Shown in pieces: positions 22,801 to 34,844 of a stretch of DNA of 64,000 nucleotides; position 1 is the stretch's first letter, and each line of letters starts with the position of its first letter. Source of the DNA: Pachypanchax playfairii (taxonomy: Eukaryota > Chordata > Actinopteri > Cyprinodontiformes > Aplocheilidae); assembly GCA_006937955.1 (NCBI GenBank), contig SSNP01000020.1, forward strand, positions 4,280,881 through 4,344,880. The letters run 5' to 3'. The position numbers and the translations under genes were made by a program. The notes beneath the pieces are model-generated. The model did no database searches and was not told the origin of the DNA. It worked only from the letters and a program-made list of their open reading frames with translations.

Positions 22801-25089
22801 ACGTATCGAGGTCTGGGTGGAGTGTGGTGGATGTCTCGGGGTCTGGATGGAGTTTGGTGGACGTCTCAGGGTCTGGGTGGAGTGTGGTGGATGTGTCGGG
22901 GTCTGGGTGGAGTGTGGTGGATGTGTCGGGGTCTGGGTGGAGTGTGGTGGACGTGTCGGGGTCTGGGTGGAGTGTGGTGGACGGATCGGGGTCTGGGTGG
23001 AGTGTGGTGGACATGTCGGGGTCTGGGTGGAATGTGGTGGACATATCAAGGTCTGAAGGGAGTGTGGTGGACGTCTCGGGGTCTGGGTGGAGCGTGGTGG
23101 ACATATCGGGGTCTGGGTGGAGTGTGGTGGACGTCTCGGGGTCTGGGTGGAGTGTGGTGGACGTGTCGGGGTCTGGGTGGAGCGTGGTGGACGTATCGGG
23201 GTCTGGGTGGAGCGTGGTGGATGTTTCGGGGTCTGGGTGGAGCGTGGTGGACGTGTCGGGGTCTGGGTGGAGTGTGGTGGACGTATCGAGGTCTGGGTGG
23301 AGCGTGGTGGACGTGTCGGGGTCTGGGTGGAGTGTGGTGGACGTATCGAGGTCTGGGTGGAGTGTGGTGGACGTATCGGGGTCTGGGTGGAGTGTGGTGG
23401 ACATGTCGGGGTCTGGGTGGAATGTGGTGGACATATCAAGGTCTGAAGGGAGTGTGGTGGACGTCTCGGGGTCTGGGTGGAGCGTGGTGGACGTATCGGG
23501 GTCTGGGTGGAGCGTGGTGGACGTGTCGGGGTCTGGGTGGAGTGTGGTGGACGTATCGAGGTCTGGGTGGAGTGTGGTGGATGTGTCGGGGTCTGGGTGG
23601 AGTGTGGTGGACGTATCGAGGTCTGGGTGGAGCGTGGTGGACGTGTCGGGGTCTGGGTGGAGTGTGGTGGACGTATCGGGGTCTGGGTGGAGTGTGGTGG
23701 ACGTGTCGGGGTCTGGGTGGAGCGTGGTGGACATATCGAGGTCTGGGTGGAGTGTGGTGGACGTCTCGGGGTCTGGATGGAGTTTGGTGGACGTCTCAGG
23801 GTCTGGGTGGAGCGTGGTGGATGTTTCGGGGTCTGGGTGGAGCGTGGTGGACGTCTCAGGGTCTGGGTGGAGCGTGGTGGATGTTTCGGGGTCTGGGTGG
23901 AGCGTGGTGGACGTGTCGAGGTCTGAGTGGAGCGTGGTGTCCGTGCTTCATGCATATGCTACAACCCCATCATGTGTTCATGTCTGAGACACCTGAGCAG
24001 AGGCGGGACCTGGACCTGGACCTGGACCATGGAGGGCAGGTGTGAGAACATAGTAGGACAGCAACATCATGATCATCTTCACACTGATGGAGGTTTTGCT
24101 AACGTCTCTCAGTCCAGCCACATTCTGATTGGACGCGTAAATCAGGAGACGGTTGCGGCACTTTAATCCAGGATGGACAATTTAAAGCTTTATGTGTTTC
24201 TTATTTGTTCCCAGTCACCAAATTAAAAGCTGCATTTTCAAATAAAACCACTAAACAGAAGCAGATCTGGTTGGATCTAATGTTCGTGTCACAACTGAAA
24301 ACCTGTAAAAACATGGTGACATGTTTACCAGGGACAGTGATGGTCCATCCTGCGCACACAGTGACCACATCTGCTGCAGTGGTGCGACCTTTTGGGCCTC
24401 ATTAAGTTGCACTTATTGCACATCTCCCAGTTTTCTCTCTCTGTAAGACAAACACAATCATCTTCCCGTCGGATCTGATAGCACAATCATAAATCTAGAA
24501 ATAGAAGCAGGAAACATTTGCACTTGTATCTTATCTTCGTAAGTTACATATTTTATATATTTCTGCCATTTATTTCGTTTTTTTCCCCCATTTTTTATCA
24601 GACCACAAGAAATGCACCTAATTTAGTTGAGCTTGTTACAATGACAGTAAAGATATTACCTGATTGCACTTTGATCAGGTTACAGTTGCAATGAAAATTA
24701 TGCTAAATGTCTTTCTGCTTATAGGAATAGGAAATGAAAAAGTTCCTACCAGAGTGAGGTATGTGTGGGTCCACAGGAAGACGACCGGGATCTGCAGTGG
24801 AAGCTCTGAACAGGGCGACTACACAGAGACCTGAAGCTATGTAGTACCCTGAAACAACACGAACCATCATTCACATGTTCATGTGACTTATTATCCATTA
24901 AGTAAACAACAGTGTTACTCACAGAGCACTAAGGCCCAGGGGATGTGCCCTTCATGATAGTGTGGAAGCAGAACCAGCTTGGGAACGAAGAAAGTGTTGT
25001 AGAGCCAGATCCCAAACACGATGCCGATGCAGAGCCAGCCCATCGGATCCACCACGAAGTGCAGTCGAAGCTTCATGGCTGGGTCCTCG
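19875..25089 (-). CDS. zdhhc21: palmitoyltransferase ZDHHC21, complete (CDS 25076-19875)
   Basis: A DHHC-family S-acyltransferase of Golgi and plasma membrane that palmitoylates signalling proteins. Coding exons: 25076-24923 (exon begins 25089), 24848-24750, 24440-24329, 22115-21977, 21834-21718, 21530-21487, 20007-19875. These sum to 798 bp, or 265 aa, the same length as human ZDHHC21. Visible parts: N-terminus MKLRLHFVVDPMGW; transmembrane segments at about residues 14-33, 47-66, 133-157 and 180-206; a Cys-rich domain at 92-120 (CNKC, HHCSRC) with DHHC at 117-120 and catalytic Cys120; TTIE (the family TTxE motif) at 210-213; and a C-terminus with GTRWKLLWFIPFR and RQPL. A CTGACAG acceptor 13 bp before the ATG implies an upstream non-coding exon. 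The intron before the last exon holds a nested transposon, and the intron 22116-24328 holds a 1.6-kb minisatellite. Confidence 0.96.
20628..20709. repeat. near-perfect inverted repeat, 36-bp arms, 10-bp loop
   Basis: Arm 20628-20663 and arm 20674-20709 are reverse complements at 35 of 36 positions. The spacer is ACTTCATGTA. It lies inside the nested element in the zdhhc21 intron. Confidence 0.93.
20869..20992. repeat. TATCG-rich tandem repeat, 41-bp period
   Basis: Positions 20869-20909 and 20910-20950 are identical 41-bp units made of GTATCGTATCG(C/T)G motifs, followed by a diverged third unit. Part of the nested element. Confidence 0.9.
22351..23940 (+). repeat. 30-bp G-rich minisatellite, about 53 units, in a zdhhc21 intron
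   Basis: About 1590 bp of head-to-tail 30-bp units with core TCGGGGTCTGGGTGG followed by AGTGTGGTGGACG. Units vary at few positions (CGGG/CGAG, AGCG/AGTG, ACG/ATG). CGAG and CGGG units alternate between about 22381 and 22800. Internal block duplications are visible: 23011-23100 recurs at 23401-23490 (13 units later) and 22831-22890 recurs at 23761-23820 (31 units later). Because 30 is a multiple of 3 and most phases of the unit lack stops, long open frames appear on both strands. They are not genes. The plus strand has dense G-runs. Confidence 0.98.
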
Positions 25090-27532
25090 CTGTCAGGAGA
25101 GACAAACCCAACTCCTTCAGAACCTCACAAACAATCACTGACCGGAAGCTTTAAAAACAAGTGTGGAATCATTAGGTCTGCTGATAATACCTGACGACTT
25201 TTTTTTTAGTTCTGACCTGAGTTTCAGGTTTTTTGAGCTGCAGCTGAAACTGGTTTTAAGTCACGCGTGTTTCACCGACCCGCCCAGTCTTTCTCTGTTT
25301 TCTTTGGGTTGTTATCACCTGCTGAGTTGCGACCGACCTGACCAGAAGGTGAGATGTTTGAGACACAACTGAAAGTGTGAATGGATTGGAAAAGCACCTG
25401 AGGAGGTGAGTCCAGGTGATGGACTAAACCTGGAGGACATACGCTGATACACAAAGCCTGCGTTTCTGTCAGGAGGTGAAAGGTTCAAACTCAAGTCCTG
25501 GTAAGCCACAAAATTCATCTCACAGAGGAGCTTCTGAACAGCCGACTGCTGCTCAGGGACGAATCAAACGCAGATAAATAGTTTCCCAAGGGGATCAATA
25601 AGATCCCAATCAATGAATCAACCCACAAATGTATTTTCTCTAAAAAGTGACACAATTTAAAGGGAAATAAAAATAGTTCTTGATTTGTATAAGATTTATA
25701 ACAACAAAGAAACAATCAACCAATCACAGCTTTTCTTACTTGTACTGTGCTACTTATTCCAGGTAACTGACAAATAATTTTAAATACAGAGTTACTGTAG
25801 TGATATACCTGCTAACCTAATATAAATGTGTGTAACAGGTGTGTACTCAGGTATGACTGAAATGAACCCAGTCTCTTAATACAAGCTGTACTAGACTGTG
25901 ATGAAAGTCTTTATATTGATTCTTTGTATAAAACCTGTTTGTATCAGCTTAATAAAATTAATTTAAAATAAACACAGGCCTTCAGTGAGTTATAAAATGA
26001 AGCAGCCTTCATATAACCTGCACAGATTAATAAAAACAGTATGTATGTTTGAATAAAAGTCTGAAAGCCACCTGTCCGACCCTGTTCGGTGTGTTCAGTA
26101 ACAGCGTTGTTCCTGCTCCATCATTCATTTAGATAAATGACTGACAGCCGCCAAAAACATCCGCAGCTCAGCGTCATTTTTATTCATTTAACGTGATGTA
26201 TAAAACTACAGTCACGTGATTCAAATAGAGATTTATTTCCAAACCTAAAATGAAAAGATACCTACTTTTTTTATTACGCTGTCCCAGTGAGAGCACGTCG
26301 ATACGTTGCTGCTACTTCCTCATCTGAACGTCTGTACAAACGTCAGAGTGACGACACGTTTTGATGTGGTCACGTGGTGTGTTTTAGTCCAACACCTGCC
26401 TAGTGTGGAGTGGAAATTGTATTGTTGATTGGACCATTATTTATCTATTTTATTATTAGATAGATACATATTGATCTGTAATATATTAATGATTAAATTA
26501 TTTCTGTTTACAGGTAGTATCTTTATATTTTTTACATAAACATTGTTTAAATGGTTTGTTTAAATAAACATTGTTAGAATTTGGACACGCACGCGAGAGA
26601 CAGTTCGCATAATAGTCCATCATAAACATAAAGTTTATCTTTCCATTCAAATGGCAACAGACCCAAAACCATCTGTGTTTGTTTGTGTCTTTTTCCTGTC
26701 CTCTCAGACCCCAGTGTGCAGAAGGCTGCTGGTTCTGGTTCTACTGGAGGTTCTTCCTGTTAAACAGGAGTGGTTTCTTTCAACTGTCACCTCATGCTGC
26801 TCAGGATGGAGGATTGTGTCGAATTGATCATTCAACCCAGTCGGCATAGCTGCACCCAGACTGTAGAACAATTTACTCCCCCATCCAACAGAAACTTTAA
26901 AATCTGCTTTTAAAACCCAACTCTTCTCTTTGGCTTTTAAGAAGGTTTAATCTGATTGTTTTACTTGGTGGGGTGTTTTATGTATTTTTAGAGCTTTTTA
27001 TTCTGTTTTTATTCTTACTGTTTTATCCTATTTTATTGTATAGCATATAAAGATACTTTACTCTTTTTTTGCTTTTTACAATTTGACGTGATATTTCTAT
27101 AAAATGCCTTGAAATTACTTTGATTATGAACTGGTGCTTTATAAATAACAAATGTATTGAAACAGCTGACTTTGTTGAACATACTAGGGGAGGAAACTGT
27201 TTTTGTATTTTGTGGTTTTGGCGTTCAGTGGTCTGTAACACTGTTTTGAGGAGAGAAGACGTGATATCCTGGGTAGGACGGCCTTAAAAAAGACAACAAG
27301 TTTCACTGACTGCTTAAAGTTGTGGATGTGTAGTTTTTAATAGCAATGCTTACACGATACATGTATATGTCAAATATTTCGAATTAGAAATCAGTTTTAA
27401 TTTGAAAATTTTGCCGTTTGAAATGACGCAATTCAACTTCCGCTAGCGCTAGCGGCGCATGTTTGTTGACAACAACGCCGCTTAGATTTTACGCTGCTTT
27501 TTATTTTAGTTTCGTTTTGTTATCAGAGTAAA
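25090..27532. promoter_or_regulatory. upstream region between divergent zdhhc21 and plaa
   Basis: Contains the zdhhc21 5' intron and probably a non-coding first exon. A minus-strand donor candidate (AGTAG then GTATC) sits at about 26262, just downstream of a CpG-containing segment at 26280-26380. Two CACGTG E-boxes lie at 26213-26218 and 26371-26376. About 26700-27160 is a degraded fish interspersed repeat: GGTTCTTCCTGTTAAACAGG resembles a common teleost repeat block, and CTTTATAAATAA lies near the other end. The plaa promoter lies at about 27420-27532 with an ETS-type ACTTCCG (27436-27442) and a CGCTAGCGCTAGCG palindrome. No TATA box is obvious. Confidence 0.5.
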
Positions 27533-30500
27533 ATGGCATCGTCTAATTCATATAAACTGAGATGTTCCATCCCGGGCCACGAGATGGACGTCAGGGGACT
27601 CGCAGCTGCGGCTTTTCCAGACGGAGCTTTAGTGTCTGTGTCCAGAGACCGAACCGGAAGAGTTTGGGTGCCGAACTCAAGGTAGCTAGCGTCACCATTA
27701 GCACTAGCTTCTCGCTGACTAATGCACTCCTAGAATCACATTCAATTTAGTTAACATGTAATTTTTGACTCATGAATCGTGTTTGATAAAGAACTAAATA
27801 AACTCAGACTCAAGCCTGTTTGTTAGCAGCTGTTTTGGGGCCACAATGAACGTTGCTCAAATTAGCTTTGTCATTCATTTTGTTAAACCTGCTTCTTTAG
27901 CTGTTTTAATAAAGTATGAGAACAACCGTTCACAGTTCTTGAACTGTTGATATCGAATTTTAAAAACTATGGGGATTTTTTTTGACGTTTTTGTTTGATT
28001 TCAGCTTATAAATAAATGTTAAAAAGTCGTGAAATGCAACAGGAGAGCTTTTTTTATACAGATGTGTTTGTCTTTATCTTGGCTCAATGTGTTCATGTTC
28101 GGACTCTGCAGACGAATAAAAAACTGTTTAAATGTAATGAGTGGATCTTTAGTGAAGTACTTATTTACATGATGTAGATCTAGATTATGTTTATGGGTTA
28201 TCCTGAGCAGATAAGTTAACAGCCTTTTGTACTTTTACCTCAACAAAGCTACACAAATCCCTGTTTAAGAAGCTTATCTTTGGCCTCTTTCTCTCAACAG
28301 TCCAGATAAAGGCTTCACTGAGATGCACTGTATGTCCGGCCACTCAAACTTTGTATCCTGTGTGTGTATTATTGCTCCCAATGAAACGTACCCTCGAGGA
28401 TTGGTTGCCACCGGTGGAAACGATAACAACATTTGTGTTTTCACTCTGGATCAACCACAACCTATTTTCACCCTTCAGGGCCACAAAAACGCAGGTGAGT
28501 TGTGGTTCACTGAAGGATTTTTAGAGCCTTAATTCACTGTTTCACTGGTATTAACAGTCCATGTGGTTCCAACTTTCTAATATTTTGTTTCCATAGTTTG
28601 CACTCTATCCTCTGGGAAGTTTGGGACACTTTTGAGTGGCTCCTGGGACACAACAGCCAAAGTCTGGCTCAACGAGAAATGCATGATGACCTTACAGGTA
28701 TAAGAGAGGCAGCTGGTTCAGTTTGCTATTGGCATCAGCTGTTTGCAAAATAATATATTTGATCTGACTGACTAAAAATGGCCTGCAGACTTTTACAAGA
28801 TTCTTTGTAGAATTGTAAGAATCATTAATATAATCATGGAACTGATTGGATGTGATCTGCTCAATGTTTTTGCCACAGGGTCACACTGCAGCAGTGTGGG
28901 CAGTGATCATCTTACCTGAACAAGGCCTAATGCTTTCTGGATCCGCAGATAAAACCATAAAGCTTTGGAAGGCTGGTCGATGTGAGAAAACATTCACAGG
29001 TGAGACTATTCCAAATCTGTGTTTTTTGTGATCTGTTCAAATCGTGTGTAAAATACTTTTCATTTCCTGCTAACGTGAAAATGTTATTTTACTACTTCAC
29101 ATCAATCAATGTTAGATTTGTGCTTTGGGGACACTTTTCCACAAAAAGCAGGATGCACAGATTTTTGCTAATAAAGTGTCAAATATGCATATTTATTGAA
29201 TATCGTTACACAATTTTGAGAAACACGCATTTACCGGAGGGGATAAAAAGGTAGAACAGGAGATGTAAACAAAGTGATTACTATAGCGAAACGGATAATT
29301 TAATCTAGAATCTGTCGTTTCTGAGGGTTTGTGTTTTTCTGAACAAGAACTCAACTCATGAGAAGAATGTGAAGTTTTGTAGCGCACAGCCGAACATGTT
29401 AGACCTGAAATCGTTTCCACAGGCTTCAAGTTCTGCTGATCAAACAAAGTCAGTGTCAGTGTCATTGTGGATGCAAAAAATGCTTCTGAATAATTTACTG
29501 TGACCTCAGTGTCTCAAAAACTTTATTAATGTTGGGACTCTAATTAAGTTCAACAAATATGAATACATTTACTTGTGCTTAGCTCCCAGATTTCATGACA
29601 GGACAGCAAATATATAATATATGAATATGAGAAAAGCTTCTGAGAAAAGCCTCCTCTCATCTCCCCCCACCAAAAAAGCTTCAATAGTTGTTAGTGTTTG
29701 TTAAAATTATGAAAAGTAAAATAAGAATCAGATGTTAAACCTTCATCTTAAATTGTAACTTGACTGTTTTTATTTTTTTGGTCTTTGTGCAGAAGAATAA
29801 AACATCCTGTTTCCTTCTGATTCAGTGAATTAATTTTGTAATATGTTGAGAAATCCTAAAACAGACACAAGGTGTTTCCAAGTTGTTCGATGAAAATAAA
29901 ACTTTTTTTTTTAATTTTAGGTCATGAGGACTGTGTGAGAGGACTGGCAGTGATCAGCAGCACTGAATTCTTCTCTTGCAGCAACGACACGAGCATCAGA
30001 CGATGGCTGGTGACGGGCGAGTGTGTTCAGGTCTACTACAGTCACACCAACTACATCTACAGCTTAGCTGTTTTCCCAAATAGCCAAGGTTTGTTTGCTG
30101 GGTTCATATTTCCTGAAGTTGTGTGAACTTGTTTTTCATCTCTGATCTCTGGTTTTCTGCTCAGATTTTGTCAGTACAGGGGAGGATCGTACTGTGAGGA
30201 TCTGGAGGAAGGGGGAGTGCTGTCAGACCATCCGCCTGTCGGCTCAGTCTGTCTGGTGCTGCTGTATCCTGCCTAATGGTGACATCGCCGTCGGTGCCAG
30301 GTAACAGAAACAGAACGCTTCTCCCTGATCATGTTGCATCATAAATATTTAAACTCTTTATCCCACAGTGACGGCATCATCCGTGTCTTTACGGAAGCAG
30401 TGGACCGCATGGCCAGCGCTGAAGACCTTCAGGCCTTTGAGGATGAACTCTCTAAAGCCACCATTGACCCCAAGACGGGGGACCTTGGAGACATCAAACT

Positions 30501-33373
30501 GGAGGACCTGCCTGGAAGGGAGCACCTAGAAGAGCCTGGTACTAACAAGCATTTTACTATATCAAATCTGTGTTTATTTCACACATGAGTCAAGCTAGTT
30601 TGATTTCCTGTTTTCATCCAGGCAATCGTGACGGGCAGACACGATTGATCAAAGAGGGACAAAAAGTGGAGGCGTATCAGTGGAGCGTCAGCGATGGGCG
30701 TTGGCTGAAAATCGGAGACGTAGTGGGGGGCTCAAACCAGCAGACGTCTAAGAATGTGATGTACGAGGGGAAGGTAGGTTGACGAGCTCTGAGCTGACGA
30801 TGAGAAGGCTGACTTTCGTTAACGAGTCACTTTCTGACCTCAGGAGTACGATTACGTGTTCACCATCGACGTGAACGAGGGGGGGCCGTCCCTGAAGCTG
30901 CCTTATAACATGTCGGAAGACCCCTGGCTCACAGCGCACAACTTCCTGCAAAAAAACGACCTGAGCCCCATGTTCCTCGACCAGGTCGCTAACTTTATCA
31001 TTGAGAACACTAAAGGACACGTGGTGGGTCCAGCGCAGCCAGCTGGTGGCGACCCCTTCACAGGTCAGGACGAGCTCAACACTCTGGATATACATCTGTA
31101 ATTTCTACTATATTTGTGTTCTCTGTTCGTTTCACAGGAGGGTCTCGATATATTCCCGGAGCTTCTCATGACGGTGAAAGTCTTGGAGCAGATCCGTTCA
31201 CAGGTCCGAGTGTTTACCGACCTGTTTTCACAATCCACAGAACATCGTGTTTAAATGTAGTTTCACAGCCTTTCTTTAATTCCCCCCTAGGTGCTGGTCG
31301 CTACATCCCAGGGTCCGACCCCAACCCAAGTGCTCCTTCAAGCGTGGGAGATCCGTTCACAGGTCAGTTAAAGACTAAAAACAACTAAAGATTCTACAAA
31401 CTACAATCCAGTGAGATAAGAGGGAGAAGACATTACCGGTGTTCTACTACATTATGTTACTGATGGTTTATTCAAAACTCACCAACAGAATCTCTGTTTG
31501 GCTTCATCGGATCTAAAGAGAAATTAAAAATACAAAACCATCAGATTATTGTCTTTTTGACCTGTTTCACCTGCTTTATGGGTATAAAATATGTTGCAGG
31601 ATGCAGTACACATCAATATAGTAAATCTAAAGTATATACTGATCACATTAAAGGTATACTATGTAGAAAATAATAGCTTTCCTTTCCAACACCAGGTGGC
31701 AGTAATGAGCCAAACCACAACCCCGTCACTTCCACTAACCACCACAGGGTGGCAGAAACGAGTATTATTCCTCACTTAAGCAACAGATCAGGAGCTCGGC
31801 CAAAAACTGGCTTATACTCACCCTAGCGGTGGAAAACAGTACTACAAGTTTACTACGCCGTCAAAAAATTAAAAAAGATCAATAACTTTTTAAAATAAAA
31901 AAATCACATGGAATTATGACAAAACATGTTGTTTAGCGCTCTAATTATGGTTTCACTTTATTTTTAAAAAGAATAATATTGAAAATTCTACATAGAACAT
32001 CCCTTCCAAGTCAATTTTGTATTTAATGTATAATGACAATAAAGTCTGATTCTGATATTACACCTTTAAGGTTAAAAACTCAAATTAACAGAGTGACACT
32101 GAATGCAACTTATTCAAGATTTATACACAGTTAGTCGTGAAATTTAATTCACTGTCGGCTACAAGGATGGAAAAAAGACGCAGGTCGTCATGTCGTACGC
32201 AGGTTGTCTTTTACAGACAAGATTTTGATGTTGGATCGTCTCTCACCTCTCTGCAGGAAAAGGTGCTTATTCCTCATCAGCATTAAGACAGACATCAACG
32301 AATATCTACTTCCCTAAAACTGACGGTGTGACCTTCGAGCAGGCCAACGCCTCTCAGATCATCGGTGAGTGTTTAATGGGATTTTCTTTTTCATTTAAAC
32401 ATCGTTTGTTTGGTGCAAAAAAAAAAACAGACAGAAGATCTTTGAAGTAGAAATACTGAAGATTTGATTCTAAAACTTTTGGAGGCTTAAAAAATAAACA
32501 AAATGAATATATTGGTAAATAAATGACCTCCAGTTGTGTTGTTTGTTTTCTAAGCCAAGTTAAAGGAGCTGAATGCAGGAGCCCCTCAGGAGCACAAACT
32601 CCCTGAAGAAACCCTGCAAAGCCTCGAGAAGCTGCTGTCGTCCGTTTGTGGTTTCAACTCTGAGTCTCCTCCAACCATCCAGCAGATCAACTTCCTGTGG
32701 AAGGCTTCACACTGGCCTGAAGGTACCACACCGCCATCTCAGTGTGTTTTTTTTATTTCCTCTGATGTTAGTTTTTTACATCATGTCCCTCCTGTGTGCT
32801 GCAGACATTGTGTTTCCTGTCCTGGACATTTTGAGGTTGGCGGTGCGCCACCCGCAGGTTAACGAGAGCCTCTGCGGCGAGGCGGAGGGCGTCCAGCTGT
32901 GCAACCACCTGCTGAAACTAATGAGGCCCGAGGGCCGTCCTGCCAACCAGATGCTGGCGCTGCGCACTCTTTGTAACTGCTTCAGCGGCAGGCACGGCCG
33001 CGCCCTTCTCATGGCCCAGCGTGAGACGGTGCTGTCGCGTGCCGCCGACCTTGCCGCCGTCTGCAATAAAAACATCCACATTGCTCTGGCCACTTTGGTG
33101 CTGAACTACGCAGGCTGCCTCCACAGCCAGCCCGACCTGGAGGCCAAGGCGCAGTGTCTGTCTGTGGCCAGCAGGGCTCTGGAGACCGTACAAGACAAGG
33201 AGGCTATATTTAGGCTGCTGGTGGCCTTGGGAACCACCGTGGCCTCTGACCAGACAGCCCAGGACTTGGCACGCTCCTTGGGCGTCAGCTCTCAGATTTC
33301 CAAATACTCGTCAGTGTCTGATCCGTCAAAGGTGGCCGAATGCTGCCAGCTGGTTTTAAAAGAACTCCACTGA
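27533..33373 (+). CDS. plaa: phospholipase A2-activating protein (PLAA), complete
   Basis: Ubiquitin- and p97/VCP-binding adaptor (yeast Doa1/Ufd3 family) acting in ubiquitin-dependent trafficking and lysosome turnover. Exons: 27533-27681, 28301-28494, 28597-28697, 28879-28999, 29921-30088, 30165-30300, 30369-30538, 30622-30773, 30844-31063, 31138-31203, 31291-31362, 32257-32364, 32555-32722, 32805-33373. They sum to 2394 bp, 797 aa (human 795). Residues about 10-310 form WD40 repeats (for example SGSWDTTAKVWLN, SGSADKTIKLWKAGRCEKTF). Residues about 350-465 form the PFU ubiquitin-binding domain (EGQKVEAYQWSVSDGRWLKI). Three DPFTG-containing linker repeats fall in exons 9-11. The PUL domain runs from about 525 to the end. 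The start is MASSNSYKLRCSIPGHEMDV, in line with the family N-terminus. All phases agree. Confidence 0.97.
31644..31998. mobile_element. TTAAAG-ended MITE, copy 2, uninterrupted, in a plaa intron
   Basis: About 350 bp from ATTAAAGGTATACTATGTAG to GAAAATTCTACATAGAACAT; the two ends are imperfect inverted repeats (CTATGTAGAA core). It matches the split copy at 20103-21084 along its whole length, so it gives the empty-site structure for that insertion. Confidence 0.8.
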
Positions 33374-33487
33374 TGTGAATAGATAGGGGGGGAAAAAAAT
33401 ATATAAATCAAAAAGCACGTCTTTCTATTACTCTGTTCAGCTTATCAGATGTGATGGAGACTGAAATATTCCACTTGTATGGTCTGC

Positions 33488-33493
33488 AATAAA
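33488..33493 (+). promoter_or_regulatory. plaa: plaa polyadenylation signal
   Basis: AATAAA, 115 bp after the stop codon, is the first canonical hexamer downstream of the plaa reading frame. Confidence 0.7.
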
Positions 33494-34844
33494 GAAAGAA
33501 CAAACAAATCATCTAAATACACTTGTGTTTTTATTCTAGTAGCTTCCTGGATGTTAGTCTGGTAAGTGTATGATGAAACAACGGGTGAGAAATAATATTT
33601 TCACTGTTTACATGTTTTATCCTACTTCATGCTGTTGTTGCATTTTAATTTGGAGTATTGTATCTGTTCAGCACAACTAACTTACGTGTATGTGAATGCA
33701 AGCTGAAGCCTGCTGACACCGGTATGATGTAATAACTTTCCAAAACGATTTAGATTTTTAGATACGTTTTAATCTTTTCACATACAGATGTTAGTATTCA
33801 AATTTCTCTGGGTTTTATAGGAATCACTGGTTGATGCATCTGCTTTTAACAAGAAGAAAAGCCTCTTTGTGTTTAAACTTTCCTGCTTTCATCTATATAT
33901 AATAATTACAGTACTCAACCAAGTTTGTGTAATAATTTTTGATATATTTACATGCTCAAACTGTTTGTCTAGATATAAAATAGTTTTGTTACTTTTTAAA
34001 ATAATATAAGCATAAAAGGGATTTTTGAGCATCCCCAAAAGAAAAGGTTAAATTATTGCAATTTTACACAGATTCAGCATAAAGCGTCCAACTTTATTTA
34101 AAATGCCACCTTAGCTATGTTGTTATAATTTTCTATTTGTTTTGACTTTTATTAAATAATTATTTGTAGTTTGTGTTTCGTTATTGTTGTTCTGCTTGTC
34201 AAATGTTATTTATAAATGACAAAACAGAAAAAAAAAAATAAAGGAACAGGATGTAGTTGTAAAAACATCCGGGTTACCGTTGGAATATTTAACGCCGCTC
34301 TGATGCCCCGATGCGCTCATGCCCCACCAGTCTGAGGTTTCACGCATGAGCAACAGAGTTAATGTTAAGATGACAGGTAAAGGTTGCGTGTTAAAGTTAG
34401 ATTAAGAGGTTACAGGTTAGTGGTAGAATGGGATAAAAATAGAAATTATTGTAAAAGAAAGTTATGGTCATGTTTTATCGGAACCCATGTAAGGATCTGC
34501 GCATGCGTCACCTTGAAGGGGCCTGACAGCGGCGGGTATGAAACTGTTGCCAGCGACTGCTCGAAAAATTGGCGGTTGTTTTATGTCCGTCGGTGTTGTA
34601 CTATTGTCGATACATATAGGATCAAACTGAACTTTGAGTCGTGTTTATGTCACAGTGTAAGGGTTAAAAGTTAACAGTGTTTGTTTATTATGTTGAATCC
34701 ATGTTATATTTTGCACGCAAACACCAGTGTCACCGGTAACGTTGAAGTTAGCTCCGGTCTGAGCTGGGTGGCGTCTTGAAAGAAAGAACTCGGTGCTTTT
34801 TTTTTAGGTTTTCTTTTTTAAAACGACGCTTAACTCTCTGGATT
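33494..34844. other. plaa-haus6 intergenic region, including the haus6 promoter
   Basis: AT-rich up to about 34230, then mixed with CpG-containing segments from 34260 to the haus6 start codon (for example around 34500-34600 and 34730-34770). No gene or repeat is recognisable. Confidence 0.5.

Noticed and set aside
22309..24045. Long open frames of 465-578 codons on both strands through the minisatellite
   Set aside because: They arise because the 30-bp unit is a multiple of three and lacks stops in most phases. They lie wholly in a zdhhc21 intron and encode only 10-residue repeats.
32776..33193. Minus-strand frames opposite the last plaa exon
   Set aside because: Antisense shadows of the GC-rich PUL-domain exon.
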